DNA of 64,000 nucleotides. Source: Corythucha ciliata. Its lineage: Eukaryota; Arthropoda; Insecta; Hemiptera; Tingidae. Position 1 is the first letter of the stretch. Every line of letters begins with the position of its first letter. Below, piece by piece: positions 44,410-55,765 of this stretch. The notes below the pieces were generated by a model that was not told the DNA's origin, did no database searches, and saw only the letters and a program-made list of their open reading frames with translations. The translations under genes were made by a program, and so were the position numbers. Location: the NCBI GenBank assembly GCA_038030265.1, contig CM075937.1, forward strand, positions 8,866,001 through 8,930,000, read 5' to 3'.

Positions 44410-44431
44410 TAAAAAAAAAAAAAAAAAAAAA

Positions 44432-44656
44432 AAGCCAACGATATAAACAATGACCAACCTCTGCCCGTCTCCTCACCCGGTCATTATTTTGAAACCCCAC
44501 CCCAGTGCCGACCTTAGACATTTGGCGCCCCGGGCGAATTTATCACCTGCGCCCCTATAAAGTCACCGTTCAGAATGAGCCGCGATTTGTCGTTTTCATT
44601 TTAACAGCAAATTTTAGCAGTGTTTTATACAATTCAGAGCATTCTTTCCAATTATA
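44432..44656 (+). repeat. Right copy of the 228-bp direct repeat flanking the LINE
   Basis: It begins AAGCCAACGATATAAACAAT straight after the LINE poly(A) and ends CCAATTATA, the same end point that borders the LINE 5' side at 33093. It then runs on into reverse family A repeat, which the left copy does not. This is what a long target duplication would look like. Confidence 0.8.
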
Positions 44657-44935
44657 TCGCATTAGCGATTTTTCTTCATTTTAACCGCGGAGTAGGGATT
44701 TTTTCTTATTAGCCGTAAATTAGCGATTTTTCTGCATTTTTGCAGCGAATTTTAGCATTTTCCCTGATTTTAGCCGCAAATGATCGAATTTTCTCAATCC
44801 ATGAATTAGCACTTTTTCTTAATTTTAGCTGTGAATTAGCGATTTTTTTCGCTTTTAGCTATGAATTAGCGCTTTTAATCAGTTTAAGCCACGAACTTGT
44901 CTTCTGTAGTCTAGCCTCTAATTAGCGCTTATAAG
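44657..44935 (-). repeat. Family A repeat, reverse
   Basis: About ten degenerate units (GAATTAGC, TTTTTCTTAATTTTAGC). Confidence 0.8.
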
Positions 44936-44956
44936 ATGCAGGTCGCATTCTTATAT

Positions 44957-46766
44957 GACAAAAGTTATTTTTCTCGCGTTTCACACCAAAAACTGATTCT
45001 TATTAAAAACACATTTTTTACATTATTTACAATATTAGGAAAATGGAGGGACGATGTTGTCTGGTCGCCACATTACCCCCCTCCTAGTGAGTGGTTTGCT
45101 TGTTCGAAAGGGAGGAGCAATTCGTATTTTGCGAACGTGGCGAGTGACAGCCGTTGATGGGGGAGTAGAAGATTGGATGATTTGAGAGAGGTGGTTGGTT
45201 GCAACGAAAAATGCCGGTTTCAATCGATCGATGGAAACTTGGTCTTCTTTACTATTAATGTCGAGTGTGAAGTATTTGTCCTGTCGGCGGAGAACTTTGA
45301 AAGGACCGTCATAAGGAGGTTGAAGTGGTCTTTTGACTCGATCAACGCGAACGAGGACAATGTGTGGCTGTGCTGAGTTGGGGATGGACGAAGGTGTGGC
45401 GAGAGTTAGCCTTGGATTGATCCGCAGGACGGAGAGAGCGGAGTGTCTCTTTAAGATTTTCGATGAAGGGGGAAATTTCTTGACACATTTCTTGTCGATA
45501 ATCGAAAAGTTGACCGGGAAGATGAAGAGATTGACCGTACGTCAACTCGCATGGGCTGTATCCAGAGGCGAGAACTGTGCTGTGAAGACCGAGGAGAACG
45601 AGGGGAAGAGAGTCGACCCAGATGCTTGAATTATGGCACATGATGGCTGACTTGAGTGTTCGGTGCCAGCGTTCGATTTTTCAGTTCGACTGAGGGTGGT
45701 AGGCGGTAGTTCGAAAATGTTGGATTCCGAGGGTGATGTTGAGGATACGAAACATTTGAGATTCGAATTGTCGCCCGCGGTCTGTAGTTAGAAAATTGGG
45801 AATTCCGAAACGTGAAATCCAAGAAGTGAGGAGAGTCCTAGCGACGGTCTCTGTCGTAATGTCTGATACAGGTGTTGCTTCGGTCCAGGATGTGAAGCGA
45901 TCGATCATGGTGATGATGTACCGGTATCGTTGGCATAAAGGGAGGGGTCCGACGATGTCGACATGGACGTGTTGAAAACGACGAGATGTCGTTGGGAATG
46001 ACGAAAGTGGTGAACGAGTGTGCCGATGAACTTTTGAACGTTGGCAGTGAAGGCAGGATTTGGCCCACGTGTGAACGTCTTTCTTGATGGAAGCCCACAC
46101 GAAGCGGTCGCGGACGAGTTTGGATGTGCGTTTAGGAGACGGGTGTGACAGGTTATGGATGAGGTCGAAAATTGCAGAACGAAATCGAGGTGGCGAAATT
46201 GTCGAGGTGTCGCTTTTTCGGGTTTTTGGTGGAAGGCGTGGACTAAAGGGCGATGATCTGTGTAGATGACGATTTCACTACCTTCGAGCATGTAACGGAA
46301 GTGTTTGACTGCAGCGTAAATAGCGAGGAGTTCTCGATCGTGCGTACTGTAACGAGTCTCTGTTGGGGTTAACTTTCTCGAAAAGAATGCAATAGGTCGA
46401 CGTTTTGTTGAAGGGTAGCGCCTACAGCGATGTCGGAGGCGTCGACTAGTAGGCTGAGGGGTGAATTGGGGTGAGGGTGAGCTAAGAGTGTTGCTTCGAC
46501 GAGGCTGTTGACGCAGGCATAGTACGACGCGGTCAACTCGGGAGTCCAGCGGATCGAAGCATCCTTTGTTGTCGAGTTTTTTATGAGGTTGTGCAGTGGG
46601 GTTTGGTGTCGAGCGGCGTGTTTGATGAAGCGACGATAATAATTTAAAGCGACAAAAGTTATTTTTCTCGCGTTTCACACCAAAAACTGATTCTTATTAA
46701 AAACGTATTTTTTACATTATTTACAATATTAGGAAAATGGAGGGACGATGTTGTCTGGTCGCCACA
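44957..46766 (-). mobile_element. Gypsy element 3, internally deleted
   Basis: Minus-strand element between near-identical terminal repeats of about 117 bp, at 44957-45073 and 46649-46766. Each starts TGTGGCGACCAGACAAC on the minus strand. AGGAGGGGGGTAA next to the lower repeat is the polypurine tract. The upper repeat is joined directly to the middle of pol (LNYYRRFIKHAARHQTP), so gag, protease and most of RT are deleted. The remaining order is RNase H then integrase. Several frameshifts are present. Confidence 0.8.
45342..46645 (-). pseudogene. Gypsy 3 RNase H and integrase remnants
   Basis: RNase H ([54 protein letters not shown]) is broken by frameshifts. Integrase at 45681-46100 has [13 protein letters not shown] (zinc finger end), the first Asp in HVDIVGPL, the second in [10 protein letters not shown], and a stop right after AYHPQSN. 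The Glu lies just beyond in KIERWHRTLKSAI. The C-terminal piece at 45342-45641 has WVDSLPLVLLGLHS and SPCELTYGQSLHLPG. It has the Gypsy order but is not the same family as Gypsy 1 or 2. Confidence 0.85.
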
Positions 46767-46784
46767 CGCTCTTTCTACACGTTA

Positions 46785-46885
46785 TCCCTAGAAATTTTCA
46801 AGAAAATTTAGCCACGAAGTATTTTTCTTAATTTTAGCCGTAATTTAGCGCTTTTTCTCACTTCTTTCCGCGAATGAGTTGTGTA
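46785..46885 (-). repeat. Family A repeat, reverse (short)
   Basis: Three or four units with TTAATTTTAGCC and AATTTAGCGCTTTTTCTCA. Confidence 0.65.
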
Positions 46886-47655
46886 GGAGCGACGGGGGCG
46901 GACCACTTCGAGCCCTCTTCCAGAGGGTGCCTCACCGAATAGCTTAAAGATGGAAAAATGGGGGATTTTTTTGTGAAAAGGAGTTTTGATACGCGGTTGG
47001 ACATAGCGAGATTGGCTCCGCTTTCGACAATTTTCAGTTCATCTGACCCAGGTCGGATTAGGTGTAGCTGAATATTATATTTATCCCATAAAATCGCTAT
47101 TCTGAAGCCTCAAATTGAGAGAAATCGCACTTTCTGGGGGTATAACTTCCCAGATTCCCAGTTTTTTAGGTCCTTAAGCGGATATAGATTAGAAAACGCA
47201 CTAATATGCTGTTCTTGGTGCAAGTTTGCTGCAAAAAGAGCTAATATTTGTAACTAAAACTGTGAAAAAAGCGTTCATTCATGGTATCTCGATCAAACTT
47301 CCAGTCCGGACTAAAATTCGCGTTGTATAGCTATGCCCAGTGGCATGCCCATGGGGAGGGTTTTGGGAGTCAGAACCCCTCCCAGAGAGTACATCAGCCC
47401 AGCATGTTTTAAGAAATAACTAACAAAAATAGTGAAAACACGGAAATAAAATAAACAATAAGAAAACAAAAGAAAGAAACAACAAAAACCGGATTTGTCC
47501 CCCCGCTAACAAGCGGTGTTTATACCACTAGCCAGGCGGTGATTCAGATTGGCTCAGGGGGGGCTCAGCGAGCCCCTTTCCTGGCCCTGAGCCAATCCTG
47601 AATCAGCGCCAGGGAAGGAGCTCGCTATTCTAACAACTGCTACCAACTACCAACT
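46886..47655. other. Unassigned, with a hairpin
   Basis: No gene is seen. GGTGATTCAGATTGGCTCAG (47538-47557) pairs with CTGAGCCAATCCTGAATCAG (47587-47606) with one bulge, and CAGGCGG/GCGCCAGG extends it. Near 47340 CAGTGGCATGCCCATGG resembles hAT-type termini. It is probably decayed DNA-transposon sequence. Confidence 0.45.
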
Positions 47656-47659
47656 AGCT

Positions 47660-48300
47660 ATTCCTGCCATCTGACTATAATCGTTCCCTTAAATGGCAAA
47701 TTAACGATTCGCGTCTTCAAAATAGCTAAACTGACTGTGTGTGCCCTGGAAACAGCCAAAAATGACTTCACGCGCCCCTGAAAATTCCGGAAAGATCATT
47801 ATTTCCGTCATCAAAATGGCTAAATTTGGCATTCGCGTGACGTGAAAAAAATGGCCATACTACCATTCGCTTGACTGGCTCTTTGTGCTCTGAAACGGAT
47901 AAACTGACGCCTATGGGAAGACAAACAGACAGACACACACACACACATGGCAAAACTGCAACCGCAAACTGCTGAATCGCGCCTTAAAAATTGCTGAACT
48001 GATTAATTGTGCGCTAAATAAAAGCCACATTGTTAATACCCGCGTTCTAAAAATGGCCCAACTGTCAATTTCCGCTGTATAAAAACTGCCCGTTTCGACC
48101 CTAAAAAAGCAAAGCTAACGATTAGTGCCTTGAAAATATCACAATGACTTATCGCCTTTAACAATTCACAGTTAGAGCTGTAAAAATGACCCAACTGGCT
48201 ATTCGCGCCTTAAGACTGGCAAAAATGACTCTTATTATGGCCCATGAATAGTTGAAACGACGATTTGCACCTTGAAAAGGCCTTAACTGATGATTCCTGT
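47660..48300 (-). repeat. Family B repeat, reverse
   Basis: Units such as AAAATGGCTAAACTGAC with ATTCGCGCC are the reverse complement of family B. About 20 units. A short (CA)n lies at 47931-47946. Confidence 0.75.
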
Positions 48301-48690
48301 CCATTTTGCAACTAAATTCACACTTTGAGCGCTGTAGTGCGCGGCTAAACCGGGTTCAACAATCACTAAAAAGAAGCCAGAAACTTGTGATTCGCGAAAA
48401 TATGTCCAGACACTAGCAATTTCGTGAATGCATAGCCCCGAAACTGAAACGGGAAAATAAATTACTATTTAGAGTTACCAAAATTAAAATCTCAACCTGA
48501 AACTTCAAATTCCCGAATATTCAGTCAGAAACCCTTTAATTTTTGGATAATTATTCAGCTTCTAAAGGTTGCAATTTTGCGCTTAACGTCAGCCAAGATT
48601 CATCTTGCTATGGCTAGCATCTCAAGAAAAGAGATGCTAATTCACTGCAAAAGTAGCTCTTAGCTAGTTTGCCTTTTTTTTTTTTTGTTC
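48301..48690. other. Unassigned, weakly repetitive
   Basis: Scattered strings such as CCTGAAACTTCAAATTCC and AACCCTTTAATTTT may be decayed short-period units. No gene. Confidence 0.35.
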
Positions 48691-50830
48691 ACTATGCGCT
48701 ATGAATTAGCAATTTTTCTCAGCCGCAAACGAGTGGTCTTTCAAACTATAACCTATAAAGCCATAAATTGGCGCTTTTTCTTAATTTTAACCTCAAAGTT
48801 GCCTTCAGAAGCCGCGTATCGACGTATTTTCAATTGTTGATGCAAATAGAAATTTTGCCGCGAATTAGTGATTTTCAACAATTTCACCCGCGAATTAGAG
48901 CTTTTTTTTTGTAATTTTGGCAGCGTAGTAGCGTTTCTAACCAGTGAATTAGCGAATTTTCTCGATTTTAGCCATAAATTGGCGTTTTTCTCAATTTCAG
49001 CCACAAAAGTTGCCTTCAGAAGGCGCGAAGGCGAGAGCTGAAGTTGGAAAATTTACAAAACTTTGTCCACTAATTGGTGATTTTCCTCACCAAGCTCAGT
49101 GATTTTAGCCGCGAGGTTGTGCTTTGCTTCAACTTTAGCAGGGTTGTAGCACTTATTCTAACCTGTTAATTCACGAATTGGCGTTTTCCGCAATTTTAGC
49201 CGCAGATTAGCAATTTTGTCCATTTTTAGCAGCGAGTTATAGCACTTTTTTTCCAATGTTAGCTGAAAATTAGAGTTTTTCTTAGTTAGTAATATTCCAT
49301 TAGCGAGTTAGCGCTTTTTCTAAATTGCAGCAGGGCATAACGCATTTTTAAAAACAAAGTCTCGAATAATCTGCGTTTTTACCTCAATTTTAGCGGCAAA
49401 TGAGAGCTTTCTTTTGATACTATAGCGGCGAATCAGCGTCTCGATTTAGTGGTGAATATTAAGCGGGGTTTCTCTTTTCTATTAAATAATTATTGCTTTT
49501 TTCTCTCTCTTATAGCCATAAAGTGCCCTCGGGAAAACGCGACTTGGGGTTTTCTCTCAAACGGTACAAGATAAATTTGCCACCACTGAGATTTGCCGCT
49601 GGATTGTGCCAACTATAGGCCTCCAGAAATTATGGAGGCGAAATTAGCATTTTCCGTCAATTTTAGCAGTGAACCAGGTGTTTTTATTCCGTGAATTAGC
49701 TATTTTTATCCATACATTAGCCCTGAATTGACGTTTCTCCATTTTTGCAGCAAATTAGAGATTTTACCATTTTTAGCAGTGAATTAACGCTTTTTCTCAC
49801 TCCTAACTGCAAATTAGCGTTTTTCTCATTGTTAGCCGCGCTAATTAGTGTTTTATTCCTTAATACTGACCGTGAATTGGCATCAGTTTTGTAAAAACAT
49901 TTTTAACCTATAGTTAATTATCAATTTTCATTCAATTTTACCTATGGATTAGCGCTATTTCTCAGTTTTAGGCCCGAAGTCACCTTCAGAAGCTATGAAT
50001 TGGCGTTTTTATACATTTTAGCTGCGAACCAGCTTTTTTTTCTAAATGTCTAGCAGTAAATGGTCGTTTTTCTCAATTTCAGCTGTGAATTTAGCGGGTT
50101 TTCTCATACGTACCTGCAAATTAACATTTTCTAGAACTCACCCTGCTTGAATTAGCGCTTTTCCCCCCATCTCATTCATGAATTTGTTTAGCGAATTTGT
50201 TAAATTTTGGCTCGGATTGCCTTTTTTTTCAATGTTTGCTGGAAATTAGCCATTTTTAGGTTTTGAGCGGCAGATTTCTCACTTTTTTTTTCACTCTGAA
50301 CTGAATATTGTCGTTTTTCTCAATCTTAGTCACGCTAATTTGTATTTTTTTCTCGATGTTAACGCAAAGTAGCTGTTTTTAAAAACATTCTTTTCTCGCG
50401 TATTCTCAGTAGTTTCTGCCCTGAAGCAGAATCCGCAGTGAATAGGCGCCTGTCCTAATTTAGCAGCATAATTAGCAGTTTTCTCAAGTTTAGCTGTGAA
50501 TTAGCGGATTTTCTCTTCATTATCAACGAATGGGCGATTTTTCGCAATTTTATTAACCTTGCCTTTAGCTTTTATTTTAGTTCTGTATTTCATTTTTAGC
50601 CGTGATTTTGTTTTCACTTTTATAACCTTAAATTACTAAAACCCTAAAACCCGGCTAAAATAAACGGCTAAAACCCGGACACGACACGGGGACAGCGTTT
50701 TTTTCTACATTTTAGCCGTATAAAGTGGCTTTTATACACTGCGAATCAGTGTTTTTACTCAATTTTGGTACGGAAGTTGCATCGAGAACCCACGAATAAA
50801 CTTTTGTTTCGCAGTTTTGCGACGCTGATG
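48691..50830 (-). repeat. Family A repeat, reverse (long tract)
   Basis: About 75 degenerate units (TTTTTCTCAATTTTAGCC then GCGAATTAGCG). At 50636-50690 units of CTAAAACCCGG interrupt the pattern. It runs up to the 3' side of the SMYD4-like gene. Confidence 0.85.
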
Positions 50831-51026
50831 AGTTGAGACCCCCACCACCATCACCAAAACTGAGTCCTGATCAAATCGAACAATTAGCGAAAATGATCGA
50901 AAATCGTAAAAATGGCTCACACGGATTTTTTGAATCTTTAGGTATCAATCGAACTTATTTCACTGCGTCCATCAACAAAATGTTTTATTAGTCTTTTTTC
51001 TTCATTTTTGAGCCAAATAGAGGCGA

Positions 51027-53420
51027 TCAAAGCTTGTAAAAATTGCCTAGTATGGTCCAATAATTCCTCAGCGACTCCATCGCCAAGCACAAGTCTCTGT
51101 TCGGTTGGCTGATGAGATCGTGAGCCTCTGAAAATAAAACAAGAATCTTTATGATAGCAAATCACGGTGAAATACCCCCTTCCCACACTACTCCCATCAA
51201 AACCTTCTAAATATTTAATTAGCGATTTTTCTAGTTCTTCGTTCTTGATTTTGTCGTGGACCATTTTCAACGCTGCATCCCTGTCCAACTGGTAGGACGC
51301 TAACAGCGCCCTCTGATCATCAAGACTGTTTGTCTGGGCGCAAACGGGGCACATCCATTCGGCGGATGTGAACGCGGATAAATCGAACGTGCCCGTACAG
51401 TTTTTTTTCGAGCATCTGCGAAGGAAATATTTTTGGGCGCTTAGGAGGAAAAGTTTCCATTAAGTGCGATTTTTTTTTTTGTTCTTGTTTGTTATCGTAA
51501 ATTGCCTCAAGCTATATTTTAACGGATCGAGCGACGCTAAAGTGGGCCAGTCTTCCACACAAGCTCGACAGTTGCAGGTGAAACGGTACCGAGCCTTCAG
51601 AATTTTCTGTCGCTCATCTTTTGGTTTGCTCAAAAACGACGGGCCATAATTTTCCGAGACTTCTTCACCCAGCCGTATGGGTCTCTCCGCTTTCATTACG
51701 AGCGTCTTACCGACGAAATATCTGTCGAAACGTCATAAAACGGTGTAAAATATTACAAGATAAGATCGAAGACTGTTCCACACCTGGCCAACGTCGGCTG
51801 ACAGTCGTGATTCAACATGGCTGAACTCGGGTAGATGGCAATGGCCGTGTAGTTTAATTTTGAATCATTCACTGACCATTCAGTAGTGTCCGGTTTGACA
51901 ACACTTTCGTAAATTTCGTGGGTATTGTACTGAGAAAGCTGGAGATTCCGGAGCAGTAGACAGCCGACGAAGATTTCCGGTTCTGTTAGGGAGCCTGAAA
52001 CGACAACAACAAATTGAAAATTGGCAATGGTGTTTATGGGCTATAAAAAAAAGGGGGGGGGGACTTGTTCTTTCACCAAAATCCTGTGAAGAGTACGTCT
52101 TGAAATAGCCGGAATTCCGTAATATCTGAAGGAGGAACAAAGCCATGAGGGTTCTGTAGAGAATGTCCGTTGATTCTCTGATTTTCCAGTGAGTCTCCAA
52201 GTTGTAAATCTATTGATTTTGAAAGTGTGACTGCAATAATCGATTAATCGATTCAATCAGACAAATACTTTTAAATAATCGTGATCGGAGGCATTGTCTC
52301 GGATGCACCGAAAAAACTCAAGGAAATATTCCAGCGGTGACTGAGTGATGATTCTCAGCGACAGCATTGAATTCGCCGACATACCTGACCCCATCAACAG
52401 CTCTAAATAGGGACACTCCAAACTGTGATAGGCGGCTTCACCGCGGCACTTGACCGAACAGAAGGCGACGGCCGAACACTTTGTACAGGGAACGAACAGT
52501 TTGATTCGAGTGAAACAGTGTAGACAGTGAGTTCCGTGTTTTTCAAAGCGGAGCGTCGACACGTACGGCTGTTCAACAGCGACGCAAGCGCCAATTGGAA
52601 TGGGAGCGTTGGCCACCATGTAGCGTCCTTTTTCGTTTGATTTTCTCATGGATAGCGCCGATGACAGACAGGGAATGGTTCGACTTCCACTGTCGTACAA
52701 TTGTGGCAGTTCTGCAATACCAACGATTTTCATAATGACCTTGACCTACTAATTTAGTCGATACAACCAGTTGTTGAAGATTCCTGAGGTGGTGAGCTCA
52801 AAAGGTTTTCAATATTTTTAAGAATTTCTTCCGCTTCCTCTTCAGTTGCTTTATCACCTTCAAGCTTTGACAGCTTTATAACAATAGTTGCCGATATTTT
52901 TGCCTTGCCAGCGTCTCCAAGCTTCAAATAGCACTGCATCATTTTTTTATACGTATCTAATCTACGGCATAATTTAGCTCACATCGCAAAGAAAATGCAT
53001 TTAACACAATATCACGTCGATTCATACTTTAAATCATCCGGAAGTTTGTGTTTTAAACTCAACTGTAAATCAGTCAAACAGTGCTGAAATTGATTCGTCG
53101 CGAATAAAATCTCAGCTCTGGTATAAAGCGCCAAGCTCAAACAGTAGCCGTCATCAGTTTTTGGGTCGTCTTCTGCAACAAAAAAATTGAAATCGAATTC
53201 ATCTTCAAGTAGAATGTGAAGAGGGGGTTTGGGGGAGGGGTATACCTGGCAGTGGAGCCCGAGCGATACTCAAATTACTCGCTTGAAGGGCCAATTTTAT
53301 GTTGCCCTTTTTGTGAAGATAGAAAGACGCGTCCTCTCTTTTTGATTTTGCGAATGCGCCATTTTTGGTTCTGAATAGTTTTTGAACGTTGCCTAGCGTG
53401 CATTGAACAATGTCTCGCAC
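51027..53420 (-). CDS. SMYD4-like protein (TPR, split SET, MYND)
   Basis: A putative protein-lysine methyltransferase of the SMYD family. Nine exons join in phase on the minus strand into 609 codons: 53246-53420, 53028-53172, 52768-52961, 52269-52711, 52077-52209, 51784-51994, 51506-51721, 51204-51415, 51027-51127. An N-terminal TPR region (DASFYLHKKGNIKLALQASN, LSLALYTRAEILF, MMQCYLKLGDAGKAK) precedes the SET start (GRYMVANAPIPIGACVAVEQ), the MYND finger (CLHC, CTKC, CSVKC, H-x3-C), the SET core (LNHDCQPT, GEEVSENYGPSF) and the post-SET Cys cluster (FTCNCRACVEDW, CSKKNCTG, CPVC). A TPR-like tail follows. The TPR before SET points to SMYD4. The NHSC-x-PN motif reads NHDC-x-PT here. Intron 51416-51505 has a GC donor. 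The first exon with the start codon was not found. Confidence 0.9.
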
Positions 53421-53795
53421 CTGTAAGAAGTTAAATTAAAACCGTGGATTAATTTCTTGTGGGGAAATCCAATGGCGTAGCCAGGCTTTGTTATAAGTAG
53501 ATGTCAGGTGCACCATTGCCTTTATAGTCACGGCTTATTTTCTGGGGTGCATCCCCTGAATATTCGGCATCGGCTCGGTATCTGTAGTAATTTAGCTGGA
53601 CCCGCGCCATCGTACAGACAACTAGTTCCTCGTCAGGGGCTCACAGCTCTGTAAACGGTCAAGTTTAGTCCTCCCGCAAAAATGGTGGCGAGCAGAATTC
53701 TCAAAATTGATTTTTTACTGAACTAAACCAACGAAAACGGTTCTTTAGCGAGTACTGTGATTTTAATGAGTCACAATCACAAGATTTTTTTTTTT
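53421..53795. other. Unassigned 5' flank of SMYD4-like gene
   Basis: AATGGCGTAGCCAGG at 53471 resembles the end of hAT-type elements (CAGTGGCGTAGCCAGG class). A T run lies at 53784-53800. No exon is seen. Confidence 0.4.
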
Positions 53796-53799
53796 TTTT

Positions 53800-54485
53800 T
53801 CGGTGTGAAACCTACGAAAATTGATTTTTAGTGTGCGCAATGCACGAAAATGGTTTTCGAAGTGAACCAGGACCGCGAAAATGGATTTTTAGTGAGCCAC
53901 AAAATCCGTGATATTGATGTTTTAGGGAGTGAAACCCGAAAAATTGGATTTTTAGCCAGCACAGACCCTCAAGAGTGGTTTTTAAGCGTGCGCGAAATCC
54001 ACAAAAATGGTTTTTGATTGAGTAAACCAAGAGAAATTGAGTTTACGGGGGGTGGTAAAGGGGCAGCACCAACCCGTGGATCCCATCAAAAAGAACAAAT
54101 CCTATAGATACGCGACAGTTTGTTTCGGGAAAAATTGTTGCTGGTCCGGCTCACCAAACGACCATTTCTAGAATATCGCTCGCTAAAAGCCCAAAAACCC
54201 ATTTTCCTCGCGGATCTGGGCCACTAAAAAGTCAATTTCGCGGCTTTTTTCGCCAGAAAACCTTTTCCTCAGTCCGGTTAACAGAGCCACTTTCGTGCTT
54301 TTGAAACGCAGAAAAGCATTTTTGGGGTCCCAGCTCACGAATGAACCAATTTCTAGGAATTCACTCTGTACAAAACCAATTTTCCGAATTTCGCTCACTA
54401 AAAACCAATTTTGCGGATTTTCCTTGCCAAGAAACTATTTTCGCGGGTCCAACGCCCATTTCCACGGGGGAAAAGGCCAATTTTC
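53800..54485. repeat. Degenerate short-period repeat, family D, both orientations
   Basis: From 53800 to 54060 units read CGAAAATTGATTTTTAGTG. From 54090 to 54485 they read in the opposite sense with the core CCAATTTTGCGGATTTTGCT followed by CACTAAAAA. Unit length is about 30 bp. Confidence 0.7.
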
Positions 54486-54960
54486 AGCTCAAATAAACAA
54501 AAGAATTAGCTACTGAATATCGAAAAATCATTAATTTGCAGCAAAAATTGAGAAATAGCGCTAATTTGCAGCAAAAATTGAGAAAAAGCGCTAATCTGCA
54601 GCTAAATTTGCCGGAAATCACTAATTGGCGGATAAAATCCAGTAAAAGGTCCGATTCACAGCTAAAATTGAGAATACTCAAATTTGTCACGTGTTTAAAG
54701 CCTAATTCGGAGCTGAAACTGAGAAAACTCACGAAAAACATGCTAATATGGGGCTAAAATGTGAAAAAACTGCTAATTCTCGGCTATTATTAAGAAAATC
54801 AGCGTTTCTAAGATTATGAAAAACGCTGATTTTTAGCCCGAATAGAACAAAAGTGATAATGCACAGCTAATAATGCAATAAAACGCTAATTCACATCTTG
54901 AATAGAGAGGAATTGCTCGTTCACAGATAAAAACGCGCAATAAGCGAGCTAAAAGTGGAA
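54486..54960 (+). repeat. Family A repeat, forward
   Basis: About 16 units. Three adjacent units at 54535-54610 (GCTAATTTGCAGCAAAAATT) are unusually similar, which suggests recent local amplification. Confidence 0.8.
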
Positions 54961-55765
54961 AAATGGGTTGGACTCACTAAAAAGTAAATTTCGCGGCATT
55001 CTTTTGTTGCCAGAAAACCATCTTATTAGGACGGTTAACGGAACCACTTTCGTGGCTTTTGAACACTGGAAGCCATTTTTGGAGTCTGACTCGCTATAAT
55101 AAACCAATTTCTCGAATTTCACTCACTAAAAACCGATTTTGCGGATTTTTCCTCGTCAAAAAACCATTTTGGCGTGGTCCATTGAGGAGTCTCATTAAAA
55201 AACAATTTTGCTTGAAGTTCCGCCCTCAGCTAACAAAAGATTGACGCATGTGGGCTGACCAAAGAACAAATTTCGCTTTTTTTATGAGCGCTGAATAACC
55301 AATTTCGCGGATTGTTGCTTTTAAAACCCGGGTTTCCCGGTTTCATTTAACTAAAAAAACATTTACGCGGGTCTAGGTCCCCGTACATCAAGTATCAAGT
55401 TCCCGTACATTGGGCTCGCTGAAAACCCAATGTCAGCGTGGTTGCCTTATTCAGAAACCACTGTTATGTGAATTATGATCACTAAATTAAACCATTATAC
55501 CGATTTTAGTCAAGTAAAATGCCAGTTTTGCGGGTTTTGCTCGCTCAATTACTATGTTCGCCCACTAAAAACCCAATTTCGTTGGTTTTGGCTTGCAGAA
55601 AACACAATTCTGTGGCTCCTGATTTAAATGATCCGTTCTGCAAGATAATTTGGGTCACTAAAAAACTTATTTTTAAACGTTTAGCTTCGTAAAAATACCA
55701 ATTTTGCGAGTTCGGCATTTTCAAGATAAAAACAATTTCACTGTTTTTGCTCAATTCATGGCGAA
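54961..55765 (-). repeat. Family D repeat, reverse
   Basis: Units with CTCACTAAAAACCAATTTTG and GCGGATTTT, about 25 in number and very degenerate. Bracketed by family A on both sides. Confidence 0.7.

Larger units (their letters stand above)
33094..44431 (+). mobile_element. R1/I-like LINE 3' part, split by two large insertions
   Basis: Three separated pieces form one 3' end of a non-LTR retrotransposon. Piece 1 (33094-33683) holds an RNase H domain. Piece 2 (38882-38948) continues the same frame (REIRAWASDQALRRWR). Piece 3 (43985-44409) starts in the same PGCRQAKL region, continues with LTRVKLRRIVG and a Cys-rich tail, and ends in a poly(A) of about 22 nt. Gypsy 2 with duplication GGTCT separates pieces 1 and 2. 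A 5-kb TIR element with duplication AACCAGGG separates pieces 2 and 3. It is 5'-truncated, as is common for LINEs. Confidence 0.85.
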
